Source of the DNA: Lentinus brumalis
Taxonomy: Eukaryota; Basidiomycota; Agaricomycetes; Polyporales; Polyporaceae
DNA: 64,000 nucleotides
Direction: 5' to 3'
Assembly: GCA_001792895.1 (NCBI GenBank)
Contig: MARA01000005.1
Location: forward strand, 62,001 to 126,000
This document shows, piece after piece, positions 1 to 10,832 of this stretch. The notes under the pieces were generated by a model. That model was not told where the DNA came from. It made no database searches and saw nothing but the letters and a program-made list of their open reading frames with translations. Made by a program: the position numbers and the translations under genes. Each line of letters starts with the position of its first letter. Positions within the stretch are counted from its first letter, which is position 1.

Positions 1-6
1 GCAGTG

Positions 7-1257
7 TTACACGCGCAGCTTCATCTTCCGCTTGAACACCGGGTTCTGGTTGGCGGCTGTCTCGATCTGTTCAGCAGTCTCTCGAACGTGTGACGCTTCC
101 GCACGATGAACGATCTCCTCGAGGTTCGAGGAGCGCGGCAGAATGCTTCCCAGAGAGGCCTCCAACTCTCGCATACGGTTTTGAATATCGAGCTCGTTCT
201 CCTTCATCCTCTGTGACATGAGACGTGCACGTGAGACATGGTGTTCAACAACTTCGAGCTGAACGTACCTCAGACACGAGTTGTACGATCCTGTCGCTTG
301 CCGCCTTCGCCCAATCTTGAAGCTCGCAACCGGCAGCTGTTACTGCGTCCGGATTGTTCGACCCGACGAGCTTGCCCATACCGAGGAGCATGTTCACGCC
401 TGGGTGCACGTTGCCGTTATAGAGAGTGACGTACATCTAGAACAGCGTTAGCGGACGACCGTCTCTGACACGCGGCCCGCGACGCTCACGTCGCTGATGT
501 TCTGGACAACCCGGCTTATCTTCGCCGTGGACAGAGCGTGGTTGTAGATAGCCTATAGAACAAAGGCTGAGCCACGAACCATTCACAGGAACGACTGGAC
601 GCTCACCTGGCGACTCCACGCATCCAGGGATATACCGCCAACCTCCTGCGCACCCTTCCCTGGTGTGAGCTCGATCGCGGTGGCGTCTCTGATGATCTGT
701 ATGAATTGGTCTGTAGTCCCTCGGAGTGTGATCGAGACGAGATTGTTGACAGCGTCGAAGAAGTGAACGAGATTGTTCAAGTATCGCTTCAGCTCGCAGA
801 GGAACTCGATGGCCTTCAGCAATATCGCCATGATATCCTCCCACTGTGGCGTACGTAGCATGAGGGGAGCAAAGAGTGCCTCAGTAGGAGCATCTCTCAG
901 AATTGTGGTCGCACTCACGTTCCGCTTCTGAATGTCGAGCCCAGCTATCTGCGCCATTATTTCTCCGAGTTGACCGTTGACCTCGATGAGCTTGTCTGAT
1001 GCCGCCTTCGAGCTTTCCCTACTCGCGTTGAGCTGGGCTTGCGTAGCAGCTAGGCGAAATTGGGCGTTTCGAATGGCAAACTCTGCGCTGCTTCCACCAG
1101 AAGGATAGTTGGGCTCCGGGAGGAACGCGTTCGAGCCCAAGTGAGAAGTCCCGAGCTTGAGGTCTGCCTCAATGGCGAATGCAACGACATCTGCTCGCCA
1201 TGCGGACACGTCGGCCGTGAGCTGCGCTAACTCCGTGTGATTCCCCGGAGAAGGCAT
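7..1257 (-). CDS. Helical protein of unknown function (5' end unresolved)
   Basis: I do not recognise this by name. Reading the minus strand, one large exon (607 to at least 1257) is followed by exons 490-552, 269-436 and 7-210, joined by GT...CTAAC...AG introns of about 54-58 bp. It ends with KMKLRV and a TAA stop at 7-9. The large exon is alanine-rich and helical, with a glutamine/serine coiled-coil-like stretch, then a hydrophobic helix-rich segment (LLKAIEFLCELKRYLNNLV). The last exon is a charged coiled coil (RMKENELDIQNRMRELEAS). The overall plan (long helices around a more hydrophobic middle) resembles the genes at 2384-4083 and 13052-14010, so I treat the three as a dispersed paralogue group. 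Upstream exons probably exist near 1330-1400. Architecture is inferred; function is unknown. Confidence 0.55.
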
Positions 1258-2383
1258 CGAGTCAACAAGCTAGGATGCCCATCTTGTGAGCAGACTGCAA
1301 TAGCGTGCGACAGCGGGTTGGGTGCGCTGCTCACCTTGATGCCCTTTCTCGCAAAGTTCAATGCCTTTCATCAGCAAAACACCGAAAAGAGTGTAAGAGT
1401 ATGGGAGCGTATACGAGCGTTGCAATCGCTTATAATCCACCCGGCGGATTGCAAGAGATTAATATCTCGCGTCGGTACTTTGCACTCAACACAATCTCGC
1501 CGCAAGGCGATCATACTCGGATACAATCAGATGTAATCAATGGATTCTATTGCACGTCTTATAAGAGATTGGAGGGAGTACAAGGGATTCGGGACGCGTA
1601 TAGGCAATACTAATATACTTTAATTCAACCAGTCGGCCATGACCGAGTTCGAAGGCGCGGTCACACATGTACAGATGGCATAGAGTGGACCCAGTTATAT
1701 TACGCACTTGACAATACATGCTTAGCTACGAGGGGAAGGCAATAACATACGATGCACCAACGAGTCCGTCTTACAGTAGACGAGCTCAGACGGGCGGCGG
1801 CGGGGTAGCAACTCTGCGGCACTGAATCGGGCTGTGTACATGTCCTGCGAATAGAGACGTCAGCGATCATCACGACGACCGAGAAGACGACTTCGAGAGA
1901 ACATACCTGCCACTGCGCATCCTCGCCGGAAGATATTGCGACTCGCGAGTGAGCGACAGATATAATATTCTGATGGGCTCAGTGCATCAGATGATAGGAA
2001 GTCTGGCAGATGTACCAGTGCTGTACGTACAAGATGAATGCTTACCTCAAGCTTACCTTGACCATCTGCACTGTCAACTCGGATGCCTACCAGGGATGAC
2101 AGGTAGGAAAACGACTTGTAGGCGCACCTTCGTTGCGAACTGATGCCAGCGTGACGAATGCTCAGTGAGCGCGTCTCGAAAGGCCGGGCGTGCGGGTTCC
2201 AGTACACCGTCAACGCACCTTCTCGAGCCTTGTCGCAATGAACCTCTAGATCGGTGTCACTATGCCGAGCATCTATCACGCTCTTGCGTGCGAGTACCAG
2301 CAGTGAACAGCGAGGAGTAGACATACCTGTGTCTGAGCCTCAGTAGTAGGCTCAAGGAACGCGGAAGACAGGATGCTCAATGC
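1258..2383. other. Intergenic/unassigned stretch
   Basis: Probably holds the 5' exons and promoter of the gene ending at 7. Short minus-strand open frames (for example 1860-2324) lack convincing splice sites or recognisable domains, so I assign no gene. Confidence 0.3.
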
Positions 2384-4083
2384 TCATCGGGATGGTGGTG
2401 GTCGGTGGGAGCGATACGTGGTCTGCACTTGGAGCTCGCCGTCGGGTTTAAGTGCGTTGCTGGCAGGCGAGGGAAAATTGGTGGCTCTAAGTGGGACGTT
2501 GAGTGCTTCGGTCGCGCTGATTCGGTCCCCCTCCGGCCGAGAGCGGACTTCGGAAGACTCCGGAGTGAGGCCGTGACCTGCATCTCGCTTGCAAGCAGTA
2601 AGCTCGCCCTCTAAGCCTTGTAATCTGCCAGGGATAATTGCTTTAGATTGCAATCGGTCGCCAACCTTCGAGCGATTGCAATCGTCACAATCCTTCAGCA
2701 TCGTTTTGGGGATTTGCTGATGTTTGTGTGGCGTGTCCCGCATACTTGTGGTTTGAATTGAGTCTCTTAGAGATCTGCTCAAAGGCGACGCGCACTTCAA
2801 GGCAACCGCCGTTCCCGTGGGACTTGATAGCATCCCAGTCTGGACGTCCGCCCTCTCCTGACGTCAGTAGGGTGTCGAGCATTTCTGCGTACTTGCAGAG
2901 AGCGGATGCCTTCTGGAATCCGGGGTCATCGACGGCTGACCTGTCAACCGAGGGTTTGGGGCGTGTGGCAGTAGCGTTGCTCGAAGACGACCAAGACGGC
3001 CCCCTGGTCAGAAGCTTCACGGCACCCTGCGTCACGAATCATAATCAGCGACTAAAATCGCGTGAACCTGGAAACCCGTACAGTGCAGGCGTCGACAAGT
3101 GTTAGCCCAGCAATGGTCCAGCCTGGACGGCGCCAGCGAATACGGAGTCAGGAACCAATTCCTCTTGGTTTATATGATCAACGTACCGTCAGGCATGGAC
3201 TCCGTTGCATCATTGAATTGCGCCTGGCAGTTGACAACGTCGTCACGAGCGCGCTTCAGTGTCTCCGCGCTGATCTGTTTCATTTCCTCTACAGCGCGCT
3301 GCTCTTGCGCCAACATGGCCTTGCGCACAGCCGCTTCGTAAACGCGACTCTCATTATCCCCTGCCAGGTACTGAGACGTGACGATCTATATATTTGACCG
3401 CAATGTATGCACATACCTTGAGTCGCCACGCACGACACATGAATCTCCATCGTCAGCTCTAACAATTGATCAAAGACTTCATCGGTCTCCTTTGCTTTCT
3501 CGAGGCAGGCCTGAACCGTCTTGCTGAGAGATGCAATCTGACTGGGAAGATGCCGCTGAATCGCGAGCTGATTCTGTCGCGGGGTGTTGTCCTCGTGGCC
3601 CACCAGGAGGTCTACGATGTTGTTGACGCCTGGACCCACAGCCGCGCAACGCTTTGTGATCTCGTCGAAGTTGACGAAGGATTTGTTCAAGGCAAGACAA
3701 CCCGAGTTGACGAGCTGCATGATGGTGGCGCGGAAGCTGTTTGGGTAGCGGATATGCTGCCAGTGGAATCCTTCCTCGGGCTTCACAAGCTTGAAGTCGG
3801 TCGCCGTCGCCACGAGAGTAAGCTGACCTGAAGGTGAGTCAGTACGTGGACAATCACAGCACGATGCAATCATAAACTAACCTAGAATCGATACGGCCAT
3901 GGGAGCTGGCACAAGGACCTCCGCACTTGGGAACGCGTATGATGTCCTTGATCTAGTATCAGAACACGGTTCGCGTAGTACTCTACGTCGGTGTACGACT
4001 CACCTGAGAGCAAAATCTCGCACCTCATCCGCCCCAGACTGTGTCTCGGCTAGTTTGTCGTCAAACTCCTGAGCGGAAGCCAT
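2384..4083 (-). CDS. Seven-exon helical protein, possible alpha-pore-former-like fold
   Basis: Exons (minus strand) are 4004-4083, 3882-3952, 3417-3827, 3187-3360, 3082-3122, 2746-3026 and 2384-2634 less the first ten bases (acceptor at 2624). All joins keep phase and give 432 residues, starting MASAQEF. A short N-terminal segment precedes long amphipathic helices (about residues 90-190 and 190-250). A conserved-looking turn, SMPDGWTIAGLTLVDA, comes next; it is encoded mostly by a tiny 41-bp exon. The tail is polar and low-complexity. Long helices broken by a Gly-Trp hydrophobic segment are reminiscent of the ClyA/Hbl-type alpha-helical pore-formers, but I see no decisive motif and make that comparison only as inference. 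It may instead be a lineage-specific structural protein. The nearby retrotransposon and tandem repeats lie upstream and do not break the gene. Confidence 0.65.
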
Positions 4084-4358
4084 GTCTGTGTGTGTTACCC
4101 CGGCAAGAGGCGAATCGGCCAGCTTTAGTAGGGGTACGAAGTCAATGGTCACAAGGTTCAGTCAACCGAATTTGACTGCTGCTGCTAGTTCGCGATCACA
4201 ATCCGGCACGAAGAAGTCCTCGAAATTGAACCCTATTAATTCAAGATAGTTGCATCTTTGGACCGATCCTGGGGCTGCCTGTCATCAGGTGTGGAACAGC
4301 GCATAGCCTCAAGTCATCGAGGCTGAGCACGCCCCCAAATGTGCTCCCGAAGTGCAAC

Positions 4359-4855
4359 TTCGGCACTTCGAGCCTTGATCGAAATTGACACCGGTCAACA
4401 TCTGCGGGAGCGGCGAAGCACTTATGATCTATAAGGTTCAGTCTACAAAGCACCGACACCGCGCTGAATCCTCATGCCACAAGTCAGGGGAGCAAAGGGC
4501 AGCAAGGAGTCCATGGAAGAGTTGAGACAAATTAATTTCGGCACTTCGAGCCTCGATCGAAATTGAGACCGGTACATGCGTTCAGATACTGCGGGAAAGA
4601 AGTACAAGCTTCAGTCGACAAAGCACCAAATCCGCGCTACATTCTCATGCCACATGTCAGGAGAGCGAGGAGTCCATCGAAGAGCCAGAGAAATCAGATA
4701 CCAACGATCGAAATTGAGACCGGTACACGTGTTCAGATGCTGCGGGAGAGAAGTAAGTATGATATACAAGGTTCAGTCGACAGAACACCGAATCCGTGCT
4801 ACATCCTCATGCCACAAGTTATGGGAGCACAGAGTCCATGGAATAAAGAATGCGC
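4359..4855. repeat. Three-copy diverged tandem repeat
   Basis: Three direct copies start with GATCGAAATTGA(C/G)ACCGG at 4377, 4555 and 4706 (spacings 178 and 151). Each contains a GTTCAGTC(G/T)ACA block and ends near ATGCCACA(A/T)GT. Copies one and two also share the preceding TTCGGCACTTCGAGCC. The third copy runs into the left LTR, so the retrotransposon landed at the edge of the array. Confidence 0.7.
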
Positions 4856-4860
4856 CATGT
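4856..4860. other. Target site duplication, left copy (CATGT)
   Basis: CATGT directly before the left LTR is repeated at 13022-13026 directly after the right LTR. A perfect 5-bp duplication marks a single integration event. Confidence 0.9.
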
Positions 4861-5604
4861 TGTTAAGACCGTGCGCGCCGGGACGAAGTCCGGTGGAAGT
4901 CCGGACGGAGTTACGGAGTTACGAAGTCCGGAACGAGACGCGCTGAGGGTGAAGACTTCGGCGAAGCTATTGATCAACGCCTTGAGGATCCACGAAGGTC
5001 TTCAATTTAAGACAGACAAGAGAACCGGGGTTTATACCGGAGCAAGCAACGAGTAAGAAGATAAGCAAGAGACAATACCAAGCCAGAGAGAAGTCAAGCC
5101 AGAGGTAAGAAGTCAAGTAGGAGTCGGAGGTCGGAGGTCGGAGGTCGGAGGTCAGAAGTCCGGTCGGAAGGATCGGACATTGAGAGAGAGCGAACAGAAT
5201 AGATTGAGCTCAGAGTCGTAACGGGGAGTGTAACGAGATATCAGAACTGAAGTCTAAGCGTGGCTACAGGAGGCTTATATAGTAAAGTCCGAAAGTCCGG
5301 AGAGGAGTAGCCAAGACATAGGTAAGGAGGTACGGAACCGGAGTCAGGCGGAAGCAAATGATCAGCCAATACAATGTATAGTAAGATCGAATGAAGGGCG
5401 GATACAATCGAAGGATCGAATGAACAGAGTCTGATCACGGAGGCGGATGCAAGCGGAAGCAGATGGTCCGGAGTCCGGGTCAAGTAAGAAGACGATAAGG
5501 GGTGAAGTGATCGAGAATAGTATCACATGTAAGAACGAACCGGAGGTGCGGAGTCCGAGGTAGGTCCGGACGGAGTTGGTGCCTTGTGGGCATGGAATGT
5601 AACA
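4861..5604 (-). repeat. 3' LTR
   Basis: 744 bp, beginning TGTTAAGACC and ending GAATGTAACA on the plus strand. It matches 12278-13021 with about eight small differences (substitutions and one-base indels). It holds the same TATA box and predicted start as the 5' LTR (start-site block at 5238-5248) and a short run of TCGGAGG repeats near 5115-5150. Confidence 0.95.
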
Positions 5605-5616
5605 GTATCCCCCACT
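5605..5616 (-). other. Polypurine tract candidate
   Basis: Read on the element's sense strand, AGTGGGGGATAC lies immediately before the 3' LTR, where the plus-strand primer of an LTR element is expected. The purine run is short, so confidence is moderate. Confidence 0.5.
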
Positions 5617-5772
5617 GGGTCCGAGCCCTCGAGGACCGATAGGAAGTCTGATGGAATGATGTTTCGATCTGACGTGTGATGACCGGACCGGACGGATGAT
5701 GATCGGACAGGTGAAGGTCGGATGTGATGTTCGGAGTTGTGAAGGTCGGAAAGATCCGGATCGGCTACGGAC

Positions 5773-5778
5773 TATAAA
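5773..5778 (+). promoter_or_regulatory. TATA box of the antisense accessory gene
   Basis: TATAAA lies 58 bp upstream of the ATG at 5831, on the strand opposite to gag-pol and just inside the 3' LTR. The sequence between them is a pyrimidine-rich leader ending CAACCACCACC before the ATG, as in expressed fungal genes. Confidence 0.6.
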
Positions 5779-5830
5779 GTTCCGAGCCGGAGTCGGGGGT
5801 GATCAAACTCTTCTTCTGTCAACCACCACC

Positions 5831-6946
5831 ATGCCCCCGAAGACTCAAGACGACCTCGCCGCCCTGCGCCTCCAACAGGCCGAAGCCCAGTTGGCCCTAG
5901 CCAGGGCCAACGTGGAGAAGCTGGAGGCCGAGCGGTTGGCGACGGAGGCGGCGCTCCGGAAGGCGGAGAAGGAGAAGGAGGCCGAGGAGGCCAAGCAGCC
6001 GAAGAAAGGACCCCGACGAAGCCGAGGTCAGGTGGAACAGGGGCCGGAGAGGAGCGGACCGAGAAGGTCACAGAGTAAGTCCGGACCCGGAGTCCGGAAC
6101 TACTTGTTTACTGATATTGTTGTAGTTCGCCTTGCACACCTTGCCGTAAGGCGAAGGCGATCTGCCGGTACTACACGTCCGGCAGATCCGCCGCGTGCGT
6201 GCGGTGCCAAGAGAAGAAGGCGAAGTGCGAGGGCGGAAATCCGCCTTTCGAAGTCCGGGTCAAGAAGCGGAAGAGCCGCGACTTGATCGACAGCGACGAG
6301 GACGGAACCCCGACGCCAAAGAAGAAGAAAAGGTCGAGGAGACTCCGAAGGCCGGCCCCTCGAAGGGGAAGGAGAGGGCGCACCCGGAGCTGGAGCCGGA
6401 ACCGGAGGTCGAGAAGGCGCGACCGAGAAGATCGCGGTCGCCGAGGGGTCCCTCGACACGAGGGACCTCTTCCTCCGGGTCCTGCAGGAGGTGTCCGCGT
6501 GCCGGAGCGAGATCCGGAAGCTCCGGCCGGACATGGCGTCCTTGCAGGAGGAGATGTCGGAGTTGCAGGACGAGGTGAGGAAGACCAGGGTGGAGGAGGC
6601 CCGGATCCGGATGGAGCTCCGGAAGTTGGACGACTTCCGGAACCGGGCCGGGGCCGTGGAGGCATACTTCGCCCGGTACCAGCCCGACGGAGTCCCGAGG
6701 ACCAGGAAGGAGTCGGAGGCCGACGAAGATGGATCGGCCGAAGAACAGGAGGAGTCCAAGCGGGAGGCCGGAAGGGTCCGGAGAAGAAGGATGAGGGTGA
6801 AGGGTCCGGGGAGAGTCCGGAGGGAACGGATGGGCAGGAGTCCGGCAAGGAGCCGGAGAAGATGGGAGAAGGGTCCGGGAAGGGGCCTGAAGGCCAGGGT
6901 CCGAAGGAGTGAACGGAGTCCGAAGTCCGGACGTCCGTGTAGATAG
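5831..6946 (+). CDS. Antisense accessory gene: Zn2Cys6 cluster and coiled-coil protein
   Basis: Transcribed against gag-pol from its own TATA box. Exon 1 (5831 to about 6066 or 6074) encodes MPPKTQDDLAALRLQQ followed by an alanine/glutamate-rich coiled coil. An intron with GTAAGT at 6075 or a weaker GT at 6067, ending TTGTAG at 6125, precedes a binuclear zinc cluster. That cluster, from 6133, has spacing C-X2-C-X6-C-X10-C-X2-C-X6-C, the Gal4-type DNA-binding pattern. A lysine-rich segment, an acidic stretch and a second coiled coil (from 6491, SEIRKLRPDMASLQEEMSEL) follow. One-base shifts near 6325 and 6440 break the frame as given, and the strongest donor leaves the exon join one base out. 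Zn2Cys6 proteins usually bind CGG triplets; a role in controlling the element is inference. Confidence 0.6.
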
Positions 6947-7145
6947 AAAAATTGAATCCTTTCTTGATCAAAACCGAGTGAAGTCCGAAACAAGAGTGAC
7001 AACAAATAAGATGGTAAGTAATTGAAGGGTCAGATGTTTTTGTAATAGTATAAGGATGTTTGTAATCAGATCAGAATGAATAGTATGAGTAAGAATTGAA
7101 GTAATGACCAGATAAGAATGAGTGATAAGTAAGAACCATAAGTAA

Positions 7146-10100
7146 TCAGAGTGAAGCAAGAGGTCCGGGCTTGTCCGGATAGGACCGATGGAAGTCCGCA
7201 AGGAGTTCCTGGGCGTGTTCGAGTTCGGTAGCGAGTATCCATGATGTTTCTTCGTCGGTGCCTTCATATCCGGCCCACCGGACCAGGTATAGGAGTTGAC
7301 AGGATCGGCGCCGGCGATCAATCTTGGAGTCGAGGACCTCGGAGATTTCGTACTCGGGTTCTCCGTCGATCTCGATCGGAGGGGGCGGAGTTTGGACACG
7401 TCCGAGGATGGTGTTCGGAGTTGCGGGTTCAAGCTGGGAGACATGGAATACGGGATGGATAGCCCGCATGGATTCGGGGAGACGGAGGGTGAAGGAGTGA
7501 GTTCCGGGCTGTGCGATGATCTCGTAAGGGCCCAAGAACTTTTCAGAGAGCTTCTTGGCGGGGCGAGTGGAACGGATGAACTCGGCTCGGACATAGGCGT
7601 AGTCTCCGACCCGGAAGTCCGGAGCTGGAAGACGATGTTTGTCGGCTTGGACTTGATAACGGGCCTGAGCTTCAGCGATATGTTCTCGGAGTGTGGAGTG
7701 GAGTTCGTCTAGGTCTATGGCGAACTCCCGAGCCGAGCGAGGTGAGGTCGCGTTCCGGGTGGACGGCTAGTCCGGGATGATAGCCCTTGTTCGCGAAGAA
7801 GGGGAGAGTCCGGTGGTGGCGTTCGGAGCATTGTTGTACGCGAACTCCGCGAGAGGCAGGAGTTTGGACCAGTTGTCCTGTTGATAGTTGCAGTAGATGC
7901 GGAGATACTGTTCCAGGGTCTGGTTGACACGTTCAGTTTGTCCGTCGCCTTCCGGATGATATCCGGAGGTGAAGTGAAGCTTCATATCGAGAGCTTTGCC
8001 GAGGGAACGGAAGAAGTGTGAGACGAACTCCGAGCCCCGGTCCGAGGTGATGTGGGAAGGAACTCCATGCTTGGAGAAGACATGGAGAATGAACAGTTCG
8101 GCGAGTTCCTGAGCATTGAGGGTGTTGTGCGTAGGAATGAAGATGGACTGTTTGGTTAACCGGTCAACTATGACAAGAATCGCGGTATAACCCTCGGAGT
8201 CCGGAAGCTGTTCATGAGGTCCATGGAGATGGAGTTCCACGGTCGTTCGGGGATGGGGAGTTGTTTCAGCGTTCCGTAGGGTAGATGACGAGGGGTTTTG
8301 GATCGGGCGCAGGTGGTACAGGATTTGCAGTAGTCCCGGACGAAGATCCGGAGTCCGGGCCAGTTGTAGTCCCGGAGGACGAGATCCTGAGTCTTGTTCT
8401 GTCCCCAGTGGCCAGCCGTTGGATGGTCGTGGCGGGCTCGGAGGACGCGTAGACGGAGGTCGCCAAGATCCGGAACATAGAGTGCGATTGTTGAGACAAA
8501 GGAAGCCTTCTGGATTGAAGGTCCAACGGGGATGATTGGGGTCAGAAGCGGACTTGAGGCCCGCGACGAGCTCCGGAGAGGTGGATCCGGAGTTCTGAGC
8601 GGACAGGATGTCCGTCCGGAGTTGCGTGTCGTCGAGTGCGAACACTGCTCGGAGGACGGGAAGGTGCAGAATCGTCGCCCGGAGGGATGAAGCGAGTTGC
8701 TCTTGAGTGAAGACTGGTCGAAAGTTGTGTGGGTTGACGACGGAGTAGTCACTATCCCCCTCTTTTGGGTAGACGTCCCAACGGCGAGTGAGTGCGTCGG
8801 GTTTTGCTCCGAGTTTTCCGGGGCGGAACCGGATGACCATGTTGAACTGGGACAGGTACTCGGACCAGCGGGCTTGGCGGCGGGTAAGGAGTTTGGTAGT
8901 GGAGAAGTACTCGAGGTTCTTGTGATCCGTGACGACGTCGACCGGAGTTCCGGAGCCCTCGAGATAGTGCCGCCAAGTCTTGAATGCTTCATAGATAGCG
9001 AGTAGTTCCTTGTCGTGGGTGTCATAGTTCAACTCCGCGCCGGAGAGGGTACGGGAGTGGAAAGCGATGGGGTGGAGTTCACCGGAGTCCGAGGTGATGG
9101 ACAGAATTCCGGCGATGGCGTAGTCCGAAGCGTCGGTTTCGACGGTGATCTGCCGATCCGGTTCCCAGTGATGGAGTACCGGAGCCGTGGTGAACGCCTT
9201 CTTGAGGGTGTTGAAGGCATCGCGACAGGCGTCGGAGAAGTTCCATGGAACGTTCTTCCGGGTCAGGCGGGTCAATGGAATGACGATCTCGGAGTAGTTG
9301 GGGATGAAACGCCGGTAGAAGTTGGCGAATCCGAGGAACGACTGTATGTCTCGGACCTTCCGGGGTTCCGGCCACTCGAGAATCGTCTTGACCTTGTCCG
9401 TAGACATAGTGAGGCCTTCGGCAGAGAGGATGTAGCCCAGATACTCGACGGACTCCGTGTGGAATTCACATTTGTCCGCGCGAGCGTAGAGTTTGTGCTT
9501 CCGGAGACGTCGAAGGACTTCTTTGACGTGCTTCCGGTGATCGGCGGGGTTGTCGGAGTAGATGAGGATGTCGTCGAGATAGACGACCACACAAACGTCC
9601 AGCAAGTCCGCGAAGATGTCGTTGACGAAACGTTGAAAGGCTGCCGGAGCGTTGGAAAGTCCGAACGGCATGACGCGCCACTCGAACGACCGTAGCGAGT
9701 CCGGAAGGCAGTCTTCCATTCATCTCCGGGAGCGATGCGGACTAGGTTGTAAGCGTGCCGGAGGTCGATCTTGGTATAGATACGAGCCTTCCGGGGAGCA
9801 TCAAGGAGGTCCGAGATGAGCGGGAGCGGATAGCGATCCTTCCGAGTGATCTTGTTAAGTCCTCGATAGTCGACACACAAGCGGAGTGAGCCGTCTTTCT
9901 TTTTGACGAAGAGGACCGGAGATCCGCAGGGGAGTTCGACGGAGCGATGAACCCGAGCGGAGATTCTCCTCGATGTATTCTCGGAGGGTATCGAGCTCGA
10001 GCTGGGACAGGGAGTAGATGGGTCCGAGGGGTGGAACAGCGCCGTCTTCCAGTTCGATCTTTAGGTCGTACGGACGGTGCTCCGGGAGGGTGTCGGCCTT

Positions 10101-10825
10101 AGCCTTGTTGAAGACGTCCGCGAATTCTCGGTACTCTTCCGGAACTCCGGGAGGAAGGTCCGGAGGGGGAGCGTCCGAGACGGACGTGCTACGAGCTGTG
10201 GCGGACTGGGCAGATAGATTGAGAGTGAAACTCTCTGAGCCCTGGAGCTTACAGGCACACGCGAACGCGGCTGCTCCGATCAGGGAGACAGACGGAGGCT
10301 TGGGCGGAGGCCCTTGCACTCCGGAGTCCGGTGGAGGTTCCGGACCAGACAGAGGTACGGGACGAGCCGAGGGCGTAGTCCGGAATTGGATGCTATGCGT
10401 CTTCCAGTCAATCAACGGATTGTAGTCGGAGAGCCAGCTGTATCCCAGGACAGCGGAGACGGATTTGTCGAGCGGAGTGACGTAGAAGTCGATGTTCAGA
10501 ACTTCCCCGGAGGGAAAGTGTACAGGAAGGGTGGTTATCCGAGTAATAGATGTATTAGATGATCCGTCAAATAAGGACAACCGGAGCGGAGGAATGGATG
10601 ATGTCTGAAGTCCGTGCTCGTCGACGAAGTCCGAATCAATAAAGCAGTGCGATGATCCGGAGTCGACTAGAGCCGTGAACGAGTTTTCGAGGTTTTCGGC
10701 ATAGAGACGGAGGAGGAGAGCAGAAGGGTCCGAAAGAGCGGAAGCGTTGAGACGGAGTTGCGGTTCCGCGTGGGTCAAGTCAACGCGATCTACACCGCAC
10801 GCGGATTGCGGAGGATCGCAGCCTA
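7146..10825 (-). CDS. pol: Pol polyprotein: protease, RT, RNase H, integrase, chromodomain (frame-broken as read)
   Basis: Entered from gag by a -1 shift at 10826-10832. In order: retropepsin active site ([11 protein letters not shown], near 10650); reverse transcriptase with [12 protein letters not shown] and [11 protein letters not shown] (YLDD box near 9580); RNase H ([10 protein letters not shown], near 9130); an integrase with its zinc-binding part near 8330-8430 and catalytic core ([11 protein letters not shown]...SDRGSEF, near 8030-8170); then GPYEIIA and a C-terminal chromodomain ([17 protein letters not shown], 7206-7300). It copies the RNA and integrates the DNA; the chromodomain probably guides insertion to chromatin. 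The frame is broken by single-base deficits near 9952, 9922, 9690, 8480, 8212 and 7802. Most sit in G or C runs, so the gene may be intact in reality. Confidence 0.9.
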
Positions 10826-10832
10826 GTTTTTT
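10785..10832 (-). promoter_or_regulatory. Programmed -1 ribosomal frameshift signal between gag and pol
   Basis: In the gag frame the sense strand reads CCA AAA AAC TAG, so the canonical slippery heptamer A AAA AAC (10832-10826) is directly followed by the gag stop. Six bases later a two-tier stem begins: GCGATC (10819-10814) pairs with GATCGC (10790-10785), and inside it CCGCA pairs with TGCGG around a 7-nt loop. After a -1 slip translation continues CTA GGC TGC in the frame that leads into the protease without a stop. Confidence 0.8.

Noticed and set aside
1860..2324. Minus-strand 154-codon frame
   Set aside because: No matching exons on either side, no motif, and overlapping plus-strand frames; probably chance or untranslated 5' sequence of the gene at 7-1257.
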